Shown piece by piece: positions 8,397-16,416 of a stretch of 49,781 nt of DNA. The translations under genes were made by a program, and so were the position numbers. Location: NCBI GenBank assembly GCA_964508975.1, contig CAZDVQ010000032.1, positions 1 through 49,781 of the forward strand, read 5' to 3'. Each line of letters begins with the position of its first letter. Positions within the stretch are counted from its first letter, which is position 1. Under the pieces are notes generated by a model, which searched no databases, was not told the origin of the DNA, and saw nothing but the letters and a program-made list of their open reading frames with translations. The DNA is from CAZDVQ01 sp964508975. GTDB taxonomy: Bacteria; Bacteroidota; Bacteroidia; Chitinophagales; Saprospiraceae.

Positions 8397-8613
8397 GGCG
8401 CCTCCCCCCGCCGCGTTGCGTCGACCCCCTCCACTGCACAGCCGCTGCGCGGCCGTTGGTAGCGGGGGTTGGGCGAGCGCAGCTCGCCGGGGTGCTCTGC
8501 TCTCAGCACTCAGCTCTCCTCATTCATTTGTGCCTCCCCCCGCCGCGTTGCGTCTACCCCCTCCACTGCACAGCCGCTGCGCGGCCGTTGGTAGAGCGCT
8601 GCTCGCCGGGCGT
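8397..8613 (+). repeat. Two tandem copies of family-D GC-rich repeat
   Basis: Copies start near 8398 and 8530, about 132 bases apart. Both read CCTCCCCCCGCCGCGTTGCGTC.ACCCCCTCCACTGCACAGCCGCTGCGCGGC in pieces, and both end near GCTCGCCGGG. They are separated by pyrimidine-rich CTCTCAGCACTCAGCTCTCC. This fills the gap between the flippase-like gene and the ABC ATPase gene; no gene is seen in it. Confidence 0.8.
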
Positions 8614-8646
8614 TCCTCTCTCCTATCTTCTCTCTCCTCACTCATT

Positions 8647-9375
8647 TTAAACTCTGACCACATCCAGCACGGAGAGTTGCCCGCCGAAGGTTTTGGAGAT
8701 GTTGGCATCGGTGAAAGTTGTGTCCACGGGGCCGCAGGCTACAATGTGTTTGTTCACGAAGATAACGTGGTCAAAATACTGGCGCACTTTGGATAAATCG
8801 TGGTGAATGACGAGGATGGTTTTACCGGCATCGCGGAGTTGTTGGAGGAGCTCCACGATTTTTTCCTCGGTGGTAATGTCAACGCCCACGAAGGGTTCAT
8901 CGAACAGGAAGATATCGGCTTGCTGGCAGAGGGCACGGGCAATGAACACGCGTTGTTGTTGCCCACCCGAGAGTTCGCCGATTTGCCGGTTTTTCAAATT
9001 ACCGATGCCCATGTTGTCGAGGGCCTCAGCGGCGATGCGCTCGTCGTTGGCGTCAAGTTTTTCGTAAAATTTCTTGTGGGGGTAGCGGCCAATCATCACC
9101 ACGTCGAGGACGGTGGCGGGAAACTGCCAGTCGACCTCGCCTTTTTGCGGGATGTAAGCGATGCGCTGGCGTTGTTGTTTCACGGGCTCGCCTTGCAGGG
9201 TGATGGTGCCCAGGTCGGGCTCCAGCAAGCCCAAAATGGCTTTGAACAGGGTTGATTTACCCACACCGTTAGGACCGAGCACGCCGTATAGTTTACCCGG
9301 CTGGATATCGAGAAATACATTGGCCAGCACAACCTTTTGGTCGTAAGCCACAGTCAATCCTTTAATGTTGATCAT
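8647..9375 (-). CDS. Metal ABC transporter ATP-binding protein (ZnuC/MntB type)
   Basis: This 242-residue ABC ATPase carries Walker A GPNGVGKST, Q-loop YIPQKGEVDW, signature LSGGQQQRV, Walker B IFLFDEPFVGVD and switch His in VIHHDLSK. The Q-loop sequence and overall length resemble the manganese/zinc/iron importer ATPases paired with ABC-3 permeases. No permease or binding protein is adjacent, so the metal is unassigned. The start MINIKGLTVAYDQK is where this family begins. It is flanked on both sides by repeat-rich gaps. Confidence 0.9.
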   Translation of the reverse strand: MINIKGLTVAYDQKVVLANVFLDIQPGKLYGVLGPNGVGKSTLFKAILGLLEPDLGTITLQGEPVKQQRQRIAYIPQKGEVDWQFPATVLDVVMIGRYPHKKFYEKLDANDERIAAEALDNMGIGNLKNRQIGELSGGQQQRVFIARALCQQADIFLFDEPFVGVDITTEEKIVELLQQLRDAGKTILVIHHDLSKVRQYFDHVIFVNKHIVACGPVDTTFTDANISKTFGGQLSVLDVVRV

Positions 9376-9473
9376 AGTTCCAAATTCAAGGCATTAAGTT
9401 ACGTGTTTTTGGGAGAACATGCTAAACTTGGATGTTGGAGCTGGTCTTTTTTGTATTTTTTAGGGCGATATTT

Positions 9474-9598
9474 CGGCCTCCTGCGCAAGCTGGCCGGAGG
9501 GCGCCCGCGATAGCGGGCGGTGCGTAGCACGGAGCGAACAGCGAACCCCATAGGACAGCGACCCGAGCGCTCCGTCGCGAGGGATGCGCCCCAAAAAA
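9474..9598 (-). repeat. GC-rich modular intergenic repeat
   Basis: Reverse-orientation copy ending GGATGCGCCCCAAAAAAC. It carries hairpin GCGCCCGCGATAGCGGGCG and the constant block GTGCGTAGCACGGAGCGAACAG. Confidence 0.65.
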
Positions 9599-9599
9599 C

Positions 9600-9754
9600 A
9601 TCCCCTCACAAGTGAGTTGATGTTGGTGAAAATGGGTGAAAGGGTAAAGATTGCTAAAGGGTAAAATTGGCCAAAAGCAATCTCCTATCTTCTCACTTCT
9701 ATCTCATCTCTCCTATCTTCTATCTCATCTCTCCTATCTCCTCTCTCCTATCTG
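9600..9754. repeat. Heptamer-like short tandem repeats
   Basis: Two low-complexity stretches lie side by side. One is GGGTGAAAGGGTAAAG-type (9628-9670). The other is CTCCTATCTTCTATCTCATC-type (9680-9750), running up to the stop codon of the DUF3810 gene. Both are built on a period near seven. With the repeat at 9474 they fill the gap 9376-9754; no gene is seen. Confidence 0.6.
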
Positions 9755-10837
9755 TTAATCGTATCGATCAAGCCAGGACTTGGTCAGCACCACCACGCGG
9801 TTATAATCATCGATACCGGCTTTCACGCCGTTCGATTTCAGGTAAATATCGTTCACGTTTTGTTGTAGACCAGCCACCAGATCGGGGTATTGCTGGTGTG
9901 CGGCATAAATGGCCGTCAAGTCGTTGCGCATGCCCTGCGGTATGGTTTTTCGGATGCGCTGCCAGTTCTCGGGGTTGATTTCCTTGTACGAGGCCATCAC
10001 GAAGCGCCACCAGTTGAGTGCTGCGGCGTACTGGATCATCTCGTTGGGGTGATTGTTGCAAACCAGCCAGGCTAGGAAATTACAATCGGCCTCACCGCCA
10101 AAACCATAGCCGTGGGCCATTTCGTGTACCACCACGAAAGGCATCTCGATGGGGTGCAAGGCCCCGTCAACGTGCCCTTGGAACACGTAGGGGATGTATA
10201 TGCCCGATATGCCCAGCCGCAACAAGCTGCCATTGGGGAGCTGCCATATTTTCACCTCGCCCGTGCTGGGATAATCCAGCATCTCGAGTTGTGTTTTGAG
10301 GTGTTTGCGCAGGTCGGGTTCAATGCTTTCAAAGGTCCAATCGGGTTCAAGGGCAAAGGTATCATTGCCCACCAGGTGCTGGCGCATTTGCACACAATCG
10401 GTGGTGGCACGGCGTACCTCTTGCTCCAGGTAAAGGCTGTCGGGCACATCGAGGGCAAGCCCGAGTTGGGTTTCCAAGGGAATTCTACTGTAATTAAAGC
10501 CCCAGAGTATCAGGAAAAAGGATACCGCGTAACCCAAAAAATTAAGCACGCCCTTGGCGCTATGCCCAAACACCAACCAGCTAAACCGGGGGCGTTTGCG
10601 GATATAACTGTACATCCGCTGCATTAAGTACAGCAGCAAGCCAAGGCCAAAAGCGTATACCAGCGGGAAAGGAATATGACTCGTCACGTAATCCATGCCT
10701 TGCCGCATCCAACCAAAAATGGAGCGGGCGTAAATCCACTCCCACGCGCTGGCGGGCACAAACACGCGCAGGCCAATCAACACGATGGCCAGCAGCAAAC
10801 CTTTCGGAATCCAGGTATGGTATATTTTGAGCAGCAT
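9755..10837 (-). CDS. DUF3810 family membrane metalloprotease-like protein
   Basis: A 360-residue DUF3810 protein. Three hydrophobic segments lie in the first 130 residues, followed by a soluble domain. A zinc-protease motif HExxH is present (VVHEMAHGYGFGGEADCNF), with the downstream E-A-D residues that resemble the third ligand region of gluzincins. The biochemical role of the family has not been established. It shares one base with the upstream secreted protein gene (10837-11745), which suggests co-translation. The start MLLKIYHTWIPKG leads straight into the first membrane segment. Confidence 0.88.
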   Translation of the reverse strand: MLLKIYHTWIPKGLLLAIVLIGLRVFVPASAWEWIYARSIFGWMRQGMDYVTSHIPFPLVYAFGLGLLLYLMQRMYSYIRKRPRFSWLVFGHSAKGVLNFLGYAVSFFLILWGFNYSRIPLETQLGLALDVPDSLYLEQEVRRATTDCVQMRQHLVGNDTFALEPDWTFESIEPDLRKHLKTQLEMLDYPSTGEVKIWQLPNGSLLRLGISGIYIPYVFQGHVDGALHPIEMPFVVVHEMAHGYGFGGEADCNFLAWLVCNNHPNEMIQYAAALNWWRFVMASYKEINPENWQRIRKTIPQGMRNDLTAIYAAHQQYPDLVAGLQQNVNDIYLKSNGVKAGIDDYNRVVVLTKSWLDRYD

Positions 10838-11745
10838 TATTCTTCTTTGGGTGCGCCGTGTATCAAGCGGTTGCGCAGTAAAAATTTGGTGGCGCCAAAT
10901 TGTATAAAATCAATGGTATTCTTGGGGGTAAGCACCACGCTCATGGTTTTGGCCGGGAAATCTTTCAGCTCCATTTCAATCACGCGTAGTTTGGCTCCAT
11001 TAGCACCCACGGTTTCAAATTCTTCAATTTTTTTCACGGTGTAGGTGGTTTCTGAAACCTCGTCGTCCTCGAATTCGTCTTTTGCCCGTTTGAAAAACTT
11101 GAAGCTTACGAAACGTTGTTTCTCCATTTTGCGACCGGTTTGCACTTCTTTCTCGGTAAAGCTGAACGATATGCTATCGCGGGGGTAAATGCGTTTTTTG
11201 TCTTGGTCAACTTGAAAATAAGGGTAAACGCTTTTCCCGAACAAGAACTGGCTGTTCGAGGCGTTCATATCGCTCACGTCGGTAAAGTATTTATCGTCGC
11301 GTTTAATGGTTTTGTCGGAGATAAGCGCCATGTAGTACACCACTTCCTTTTGCTCGCGCGAGGCTTTGAACACCAGGGCATCTACCTGGTTGTTTTTGTC
11401 CATGATAAATTTCAGGTGGCCTTGTATAGCTGGGTTGCGGGCGTTCATGAGCTCGGCCTTGAAACCGTACTCGGTGGGCTTAATCGAGGTCATGTTAAAC
11501 GACGATTCGGTAGCGCCTTCCTTCACCATGAGGTAGCCGGGCACCATTTTGAACGACACTGCGCCGGGCAGCAGCTTATGCGTAATTTCTTCCTTCGGGT
11601 ATGCTTCTTCCTCGGGGTAAAAGGTGTAATGCAGCAAATCATCGGGCGATTTGAAGCGGTAATCCGTCAGGTACGAGTGTTCAGGTTGTTGTGCATGGGC
11701 TATACCAAAGCCTAAAAAGCAGCAAAGCAACAGGTTTTTCAACAT
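10837..11745 (-). CDS. Secreted hypothetical protein
   Basis: A 302-residue protein with a signal peptide (MLKNLLLCCFLGFGIAHAQQ, cleavage likely after AHA). The mature part is mostly beta-strand-like with many Lys and Glu, and I recognise no enzyme motif. Its stop codon overlaps the start of the DUF3810 gene by one base, so the two probably form a unit; the secreted partner may be a substrate or accessory of the membrane protease-like protein. That is inference only. Confidence 0.75.
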   Translation of the reverse strand: MLKNLLLCCFLGFGIAHAQQPEHSYLTDYRFKSPDDLLHYTFYPEEEAYPKEEITHKLLPGAVSFKMVPGYLMVKEGATESSFNMTSIKPTEYGFKAELMNARNPAIQGHLKFIMDKNNQVDALVFKASREQKEVVYYMALISDKTIKRDDKYFTDVSDMNASNSQFLFGKSVYPYFQVDQDKKRIYPRDSISFSFTEKEVQTGRKMEKQRFVSFKFFKRAKDEFEDDEVSETTYTVKKIEEFETVGANGAKLRVIEMELKDFPAKTMSVVLTPKNTIDFIQFGATKFLLRNRLIHGAPKEE

Positions 11746-11861
11746 AAATGATGTGTTTGTGGTGTTTGGGGGCCTAAGTAACTTGCGTTAGCCAAAATTA
11801 GGCCTTTTTTCTAAACCCAGCACTTTTCCGTGTTTTGGGGCGATATTCTTTTGTTGTTTTT

Positions 11862-11965
11862 TGGGGCGCCCCGGCCTACGGCCGTCGGCGTGCTTCGGGG
11901 TTCGCTTTGCTCCGTGCTGCGCACCAGCGCCTGCGGCGCTGCCCTACGCATGCCTGGCGCGGAAA
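11862..11965 (+). repeat. GC-rich modular intergenic repeat
   Basis: Starts TTTTTTGGGGCGCCCCGG and ends CGCATGCCTGGCGCGG. Internal hairpins are CGGCCTACGGCCG and GCGCCTGCGGCGC. The constant block GGGGTTCGCTTTGCTCCGTG and GCGCACCAG matches, inverted, the copy at 20.9 kb. It sits about 55 bases before the GldM-like gene. Confidence 0.75.
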
Positions 11966-12018
11966 ACATAGGCAGTATCTTTTTCGGCCTAAGGGCATTA
12001 TGTGCTATAAAGCCTATT

Positions 12019-12666
12019 ATGCAGTATTGGATCTTGTTTTTTGGTATTGTGGTACACTCGGTCGGTTTTGGGCAGGGCATGGTTTTAGACTCGGTCCACC
12101 AGCGCAATGTATATGTCGCGATCGACAATCATATTCGGTTTGAACCGAAAAACTGTACTTGCGCCGACGTTACGATAGCATCAGACTACGGCCAGGTTAG
12201 CCCGGTTTATAATTATAACGATAAATGTATCTTTCGGTATGCGCCGCCTAGCATTGGGCAAGGCTTTGTACGCATGCGTTTTACGGTGAAAGGCCAAGTC
12301 AGCGATACGGTTTTTACGCTATTGGCCCGACCTTGGCGAAGGCACATGGCCATTATTGGCAATGGTCAAAAAGTATTGATGTCAAAAGGTGAGTTCTTAG
12401 CCCACCTCGGTATACGGGTACCTATCGCTATGGGCGAAATTGATGGGGATATCCCAATTTTGTCGTACAACGTGGATATTTTTTACGCAGCTGTTGAACG
12501 GATAGATCGTTTTGAAAACCGTGGCGGCAGGTTTGAAAAACCTGTCCGGGAGCGGTTTGACCAACTCAAATCAGGCGATAGGGTTTACTTTAGCGGTATC
12601 ACGGTGAAAATGCCCGGTGAAAGTAATATCACTATCCTTAACGATATTTCTATTACCATTTTTTGA
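12019..12666 (+). CDS. GldM C-terminal-domain-like secreted protein
   Basis: This 215-residue protein has a signal peptide (MQYWILFFGIVVHSVGFGQG). The mature part resembles the immunoglobulin-like third and fourth domains of GldM, the periplasmic shaft of the gliding motor and type IX secretion complex. Resemblances include NVYVAIDNHIRFEPKNC, the SPVYNYNDKCIFRYAPPS-type strand pattern, and the C-terminal domain with IIGNGQKVLMSKGEFLAHLG and LKSGDRVYFSGITV. It lacks GldM's long N-terminal region and TM helix, and no gldK/L/N genes are nearby, so it is a standalone relative. The ATG at 12019 was chosen because the longer frame upstream is repeat sequence. Confidence 0.65.
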   Translation: MQYWILFFGIVVHSVGFGQGMVLDSVHQRNVYVAIDNHIRFEPKNCTCADVTIASDYGQVSPVYNYNDKCIFRYAPPSIGQGFVRMRFTVKGQVSDTVFTLLARPWRRHMAIIGNGQKVLMSKGEFLAHLGIRVPIAMGEIDGDIPILSYNVDIFYAAVERIDRFENRGGRFEKPVRERFDQLKSGDRVYFSGITVKMPGESNITILNDISITIF

Positions 12667-12671
12667 GTGAG

Positions 12672-12784
12672 CTTTGTAAAGAAAACTCAAAAATCTTTAC
12701 AAAGGAAAGTATCTATGTACAGAAAATCGAAAAATCTGTACAAAGGAAAGTATCTTTGTAAAGAAAATCGAAAAATCTGTACAT
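12672..12784. repeat. 41-bp tandem repeat, 2.8 copies, each a dyad
   Basis: Units begin at 12672, 12713 and 12754, ending GGAAAGTAT. Each contains a hairpin. Unit 1 pairs TTTGTAAAG with CTTTACAAA; unit 2 pairs TGTACAG with CTGTACA; unit 3 mixes the two with one mismatch. There are no spacers, so it is not CRISPR. It begins six bases after the GldM-like stop codon. Confidence 0.9.
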
Positions 12785-12814
12785 ATGGTTACTTGGGGGC
12801 CACAGCCTCTAATC

Positions 12815-12928
12815 CACCGGCTTAGCTGCCTGGAGGGCGCCGCCGCAGGCGGCGGTGCGCGTAGCGCACTAAGCGTTCAGCGCACCCGGAACGGCAGCGG
12901 CCCGCGTAGCGGGCAAGCCCCAAAAAAG
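12815..12928 (-). repeat. GC-rich modular repeat, AGCTAAGCCG type
   Basis: Inverted copy running from CCGGCTTAGCTGCCTGGAGG to GGGCAAGCCCCAAAAAAG. Hairpins include GCCGCCGCAGGCGGCGG and GCCCGCGTAGCGGGC. It ends about 10 bases from the stop of the Wzy-like gene. It matches copies at 16.3, 25.7 and 33.6 kb. Confidence 0.75.
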
Positions 12929-12937
12929 AAAAAAAAT

Positions 12938-14374
12938 CTAGCTTTTGGCCTGCTTATCGAGTAGGTCCATCTTGACCATAATCGCGATGGAAATGAAATA
13001 GAGCGAGCCAACCTTGTCGGACTCGATAAGGTCGTTGATGAGCAAAAAGGCATCTACGCCAACCACGGTGATGATAGCCATGGCTACCACGTCGCGCTTG
13101 CGAGGATCTTTAATGCGGTGGTATATATTCTCGCCGATAACGAGCGTGCCCACCGTGAACAATAGGAATATGACCAATCCGATGATGCCCTGGTCAACCA
13201 GGGTCATGAGGAAATAATTGTGTACGCCCGAGCGCTCGGGGTTGTTGCTCACGTAGGTGGTAAAGGTATTGAGCGTGTATTTTTTGTAAAAAAAGTAAAA
13301 ATTGCCGGGGCCATATCCCATCCAGGGACGATCTTGAATCATTCTGCCGGCTGCAATCCAACGGTAGTAGCGCTCCATGGTAGAGGCATCTTCAAAGCTG
13401 GAAGTAGCAGCTACAATCTCGCTCAAATTACCGTGCGTGATGGTGCGCTCGCTGGGGGCATACTCCATGAATTGATTACCGCGAACCAAGAATACCACCG
13501 CACCAATGATTACGATGGCAGCACCGGCCAAGGCCAAGCGCATCAAGCGCAAACGAACCGCTACATAAGCAGCCCCTATCAACAATAGGGCAACATAAGC
13601 AGCCCGGGTGTAAGCCGTTAAAATGCCGAAAAACATAACTGCAATACCGAATAAAATGAACAACCAAGGCAAGCTGAAGCGTTTATACCGGAACAGGTAA
13701 GTAACGGCCCAAGGCATAACGAGCACCAGAATGGCCGAGTAGTTTACGTGGTTGCGAAAAAAGGGCTGTACCGCACTGTTGATTTCCATGAAACCAAAAT
13801 CGTAGGTCCAGTGCACCAGTATAATCCTCGTTGTCACCAACACCAGCGGGGTAAATAACCACCAGAAAAACTGGGTAATATCGTCCTCGCTGCGGATGAG
13901 CAAGGCCGTGAGGAACACAAAAGTGAGGATATACCAGGTTTTGGCAATAGAGAATTTAAGCGATACAATGGGTTGGCCCGAGAAGAAAGTGCTGTAGAAA
14001 ATCCAGGCTAAATGCAGCAGCAAGAGCAATATGACGGGATGAAACAAGAAACTTGTTTTCAACTCGGTCGGGTTTTTCAAGATATACAGGAGGTACACCA
14101 GCGTAAGGCCCACAATAAGCGGCTCGGAGGGGAGGTCGGTACCCAGGGTAGGCGAGAAATATACCTCCACCGAGATGGATAAACTAACCAGCATGAGCAG
14201 GTAAACCGGTCTGAAATTCATGACCGTGAAAAACCCAAACAGCAAGGCAAAGGGCAAAGCAAGGATAATCGGTTCTTCGAGGTACAAACCCGCCGAAAAA
14301 CACAGTGCCGTCAACAAGCCTAGCGCTAGGAACAAAAAGCTTGGAACAGAAGATATTTCCTTGGCATTAATCAC
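12938..14374 (-). CDS. O-antigen ligase/polymerase (Wzy_C) family membrane protein
   Basis: A 478-residue polytopic protein with about 11-12 hydrophobic spans. Its large periplasmic loop near residues 320-400 contains the Wzy_C-type features RYYRWIAAGRMIQDRPWMGY, GPGNF and SGVHNYFLMTLVDQG. The family polymerises or ligates lipid-linked glycans at the periplasmic face of the inner membrane. Its start overlaps the 3' end of the Wzz-like gene by eight bases, making a two-gene unit for surface polysaccharide assembly. No glycosyltransferases are adjacent, so whether the product is O-antigen, capsule or exopolysaccharide is unknown. Confidence 0.88.
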   Translation of the reverse strand: MINAKEISSVPSFLFLALGLLTALCFSAGLYLEEPIILALPFALLFGFFTVMNFRPVYLLMLVSLSISVEVYFSPTLGTDLPSEPLIVGLTLVYLLYILKNPTELKTSFLFHPVILLLLLHLAWIFYSTFFSGQPIVSLKFSIAKTWYILTFVFLTALLIRSEDDITQFFWWLFTPLVLVTTRIILVHWTYDFGFMEINSAVQPFFRNHVNYSAILVLVMPWAVTYLFRYKRFSLPWLFILFGIAVMFFGILTAYTRAAYVALLLIGAAYVAVRLRLMRLALAGAAIVIIGAVVFLVRGNQFMEYAPSERTITHGNLSEIVAATSSFEDASTMERYYRWIAAGRMIQDRPWMGYGPGNFYFFYKKYTLNTFTTYVSNNPERSGVHNYFLMTLVDQGIIGLVIFLLFTVGTLVIGENIYHRIKDPRKRDVVAMAIITVVGVDAFLLINDLIESDKVGSLYFISIAIMVKMDLLDKQAKS

Positions 14375-15500
14375 CTTTGAACACTTCTTTCCAGCTTACA
14401 TTTTTGTACGACTCGAACAAGATGGCAGCAACCACGGCCAAGAACAAGGAGCCCATGAACGCACCAATAACGAACAAGGAGCGTTTTGGCCGCGATTTCA
14501 TGCGGGGCTGCATCGGGCGCTCAGATACGATGAGGTATGATTCCTCGAGGTTTAAACTAGCCCGGAGTCTGTTATAATGATTGGTGTACTGATTTAACTC
14601 AGTCGCAACAGAAAAAAGTAACTGTTCGTTCTTAACGAATATTTCGCGACCTTTTTTATACCTGGAAGTGCTGTAAGAACTTGTACTTTGGGGAGAGACT
14701 AACGATTCATACTTCTTTTTCAAACCACTTACCTTGGCCTCGAATATCGCGAGGGTATCTCTGGGTATATCAGGCGAGGCCTTCATGGTTTCAAAGCTGG
14801 CTATGGCCTCGGTCAAATCACTCTCGGTGCTGAGGGATAGTGATGACAAGGCTTCGCCTTGGCCCACCACGTCGATTATACCGTATTCTTCCCGTAAAAA
14901 ATTGAGGGTGTCCATCAAGCGGTTTTGGTATGCTTGACGTTCGGCAATAATTTTTTCAAAGCTCTTGATTGCTTGTATTTTCTTATGGTTTAAGGCCGAT
15001 TTATACATGTAATCAATGCGATCCATGGCCTTGTTGATCATCTCGTAAGGGTACAAAATATCTTTATCCTCGATAGAAAGCTCGATAGCACCATACTCGT
15101 TTTTCAACAACTTGTAGTGGCTCATAAGCTTTTTACGGACTTTATCCAGGCCTCGGGCACTGGTAGAGTCTATATCGTAATGTTCATAAAGGTTAAACTC
15201 CTTGATGAGGTAATCGTACAAATCGCGCGACATGGCAAAGGTCATCATGCGCTCTACCTCGTCGGAAGCACCGATGATAGAAGGTGATTCCCCGCCGAAC
15301 AATGCCTCGTGGGAAGTAGATTTCTCGCTCACCGGGAAAAAAGTAGCGTGCGATGCATAGTAATTAGGCATCAAAAGGCTTACACCTGCGGTCAGCAGGG
15401 TAACAACAATGACAAAAAAGGCTATTCTTTTTCTCCAGCGGTACAGTATTCCAATAATATCTAATAACGACTCTGGCGGCGTGATGGGCTGTTTGCTCAT
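14367..15500 (-). CDS. Wzz-type polysaccharide chain-length determinant
   Basis: A 377-residue Wzz-family protein. An N-terminal membrane segment (FFVIVVTLLTAGVSLLM) is followed by a long periplasmic coiled-coil-rich region and a C-terminal membrane segment (LFVIGAFMGSLFLAVVAAIL). The Pro-rich RPMQPRMKSRPKRS stretch precedes TM2, as in other Wzz proteins. No kinase domain is fused. The ATG at 15500 (MSKQPITPPES) was preferred over one 15 codons upstream because the family motif starts there. It overlaps the downstream Wzy-like gene by eight bases. Confidence 0.88.
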   Translation of the reverse strand: MSKQPITPPESLLDIIGILYRWRKRIAFFVIVVTLLTAGVSLLMPNYYASHATFFPVSEKSTSHEALFGGESPSIIGASDEVERMMTFAMSRDLYDYLIKEFNLYEHYDIDSTSARGLDKVRKKLMSHYKLLKNEYGAIELSIEDKDILYPYEMINKAMDRIDYMYKSALNHKKIQAIKSFEKIIAERQAYQNRLMDTLNFLREEYGIIDVVGQGEALSSLSLSTESDLTEAIASFETMKASPDIPRDTLAIFEAKVSGLKKKYESLVSPQSTSSYSTSRYKKGREIFVKNEQLLFSVATELNQYTNHYNRLRASLNLEESYLIVSERPMQPRMKSRPKRSLFVIGAFMGSLFLAVVAAILFESYKNVSWKEVFKGD

Positions 15501-15573
15501 GTGTTTAACTTGTTTCTGAGAATCACAAAGGTAGCTTTTTTGCATGGAAATAGTTAAAATCTCACCGCTACAA

Positions 15574-16095
15574 TTAAAATTGACTCAAATACCGTGCTTC
15601 CAACACTTGGCAATGCCTCAAATTATGGCCCACGGCATAGTAACCCAATACCCTTGGCGAGAACATAACGCCGTTGGCTTTGCCTTTAAAATCCAACATA
15701 TCACCCTGCATGAACTTGAACAAAGCGATGGTTGTGTCGCGCAGGGCGGTGTATTCCGCAATCAGGTCCGACATATGGTAATCCAGCCCTTCCACCCGCT
15801 TGAGGTATTCATCAACGTCAAAGCCCGATAGTTCTGTCGCATCAAAACGCGAGAATCGAAAAGCACGGTAACTGTACACGTATTCACAGTCTATGATATG
15901 CCTAAACAGCTGCTTGATGGTCCATTTACCCTCGGCATAGGCAAAATTTTCCTGCTCTGGACTAATGCGACGCATCAAGTCGAGGGTGTATTGTTTACTG
16001 GCCTCCAACTCGGCGATAAGGTCTTGGCCTTGCACTAAATCGAGGAGTTCGTGGGTATATCCTGGAGCGTCGGTGTACGGTGGTGGAGTTATCAT
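15574..16095 (-). CDS. DinB-family four-helix protein
   Basis: A 173-residue DinB-like protein, a four-helix bundle of the metal-dependent thiol-S-transferase superfamily. The expected metal-site histidines are visible in LFRHIIDCEYVYSYRAFRF and VGHNLRHCQVLEARYL. Substrate and physiological role are unknown; some family members use bacillithiol or mycothiol. The ATG at 16095 (MITPPPYTDAPG) was chosen because the family begins with this region. A longer frame adds 27 hydrophobic residues that might be a leader but more likely are noncoding. Confidence 0.82.
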   Translation of the reverse strand: MITPPPYTDAPGYTHELLDLVQGQDLIAELEASKQYTLDLMRRISPEQENFAYAEGKWTIKQLFRHIIDCEYVYSYRAFRFSRFDATELSGFDVDEYLKRVEGLDYHMSDLIAEYTALRDTTIALFKFMQGDMLDFKGKANGVMFSPRVLGYYAVGHNLRHCQVLEARYLSQF

Positions 16096-16250
16096 GGGTA
16101 GATGAAGATTTAAGGTGTATGCTTCCACAAATATACTTACAATCGCTAAACACGCAATACACGTCGCCAATACCAACTTATGCGAAAATCCAAAAACTAG
16201 CTTAAGGCTAAATGAGCTAAATTCTAAAAACCACTAAAAACGCTAATTAT

Positions 16251-16352
16251 TTGGGGCTTGCCCGCTACGCGGGCCGCTCCCTTTCGGGGTTCGCTGCGCT
16301 CCGTGCTGCGCACCGCCGCCTACGGCGGCGCCCTCCAGGCAGCTAAGCCGAT
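16251..16352 (+). repeat. GC-rich modular repeat, AGCTAAGCCG type
   Basis: From TTGGGGCTTGCCCGCTACGC to CCTCCAGGCAGCTAAGCCG. Hairpins GCCCGCTACGCGGGC and CGCCGCCTACGGCGGCG. With short AT-rich flanks it fills the gap 16096-16416; no gene is seen there. Confidence 0.8.
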
Positions 16353-16416
16353 TGTTGTGCTGCTGGGGTAAAACGAATCCCAGACACCTAAACCTCTTGC
16401 GGCGGCAAAGTCTCCA

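Noticed and set aside
12672..12784. CRISPR array
   Set aside because: The repeats are directly adjacent with no spacers, only 2.8 units, and no cas genes are present.
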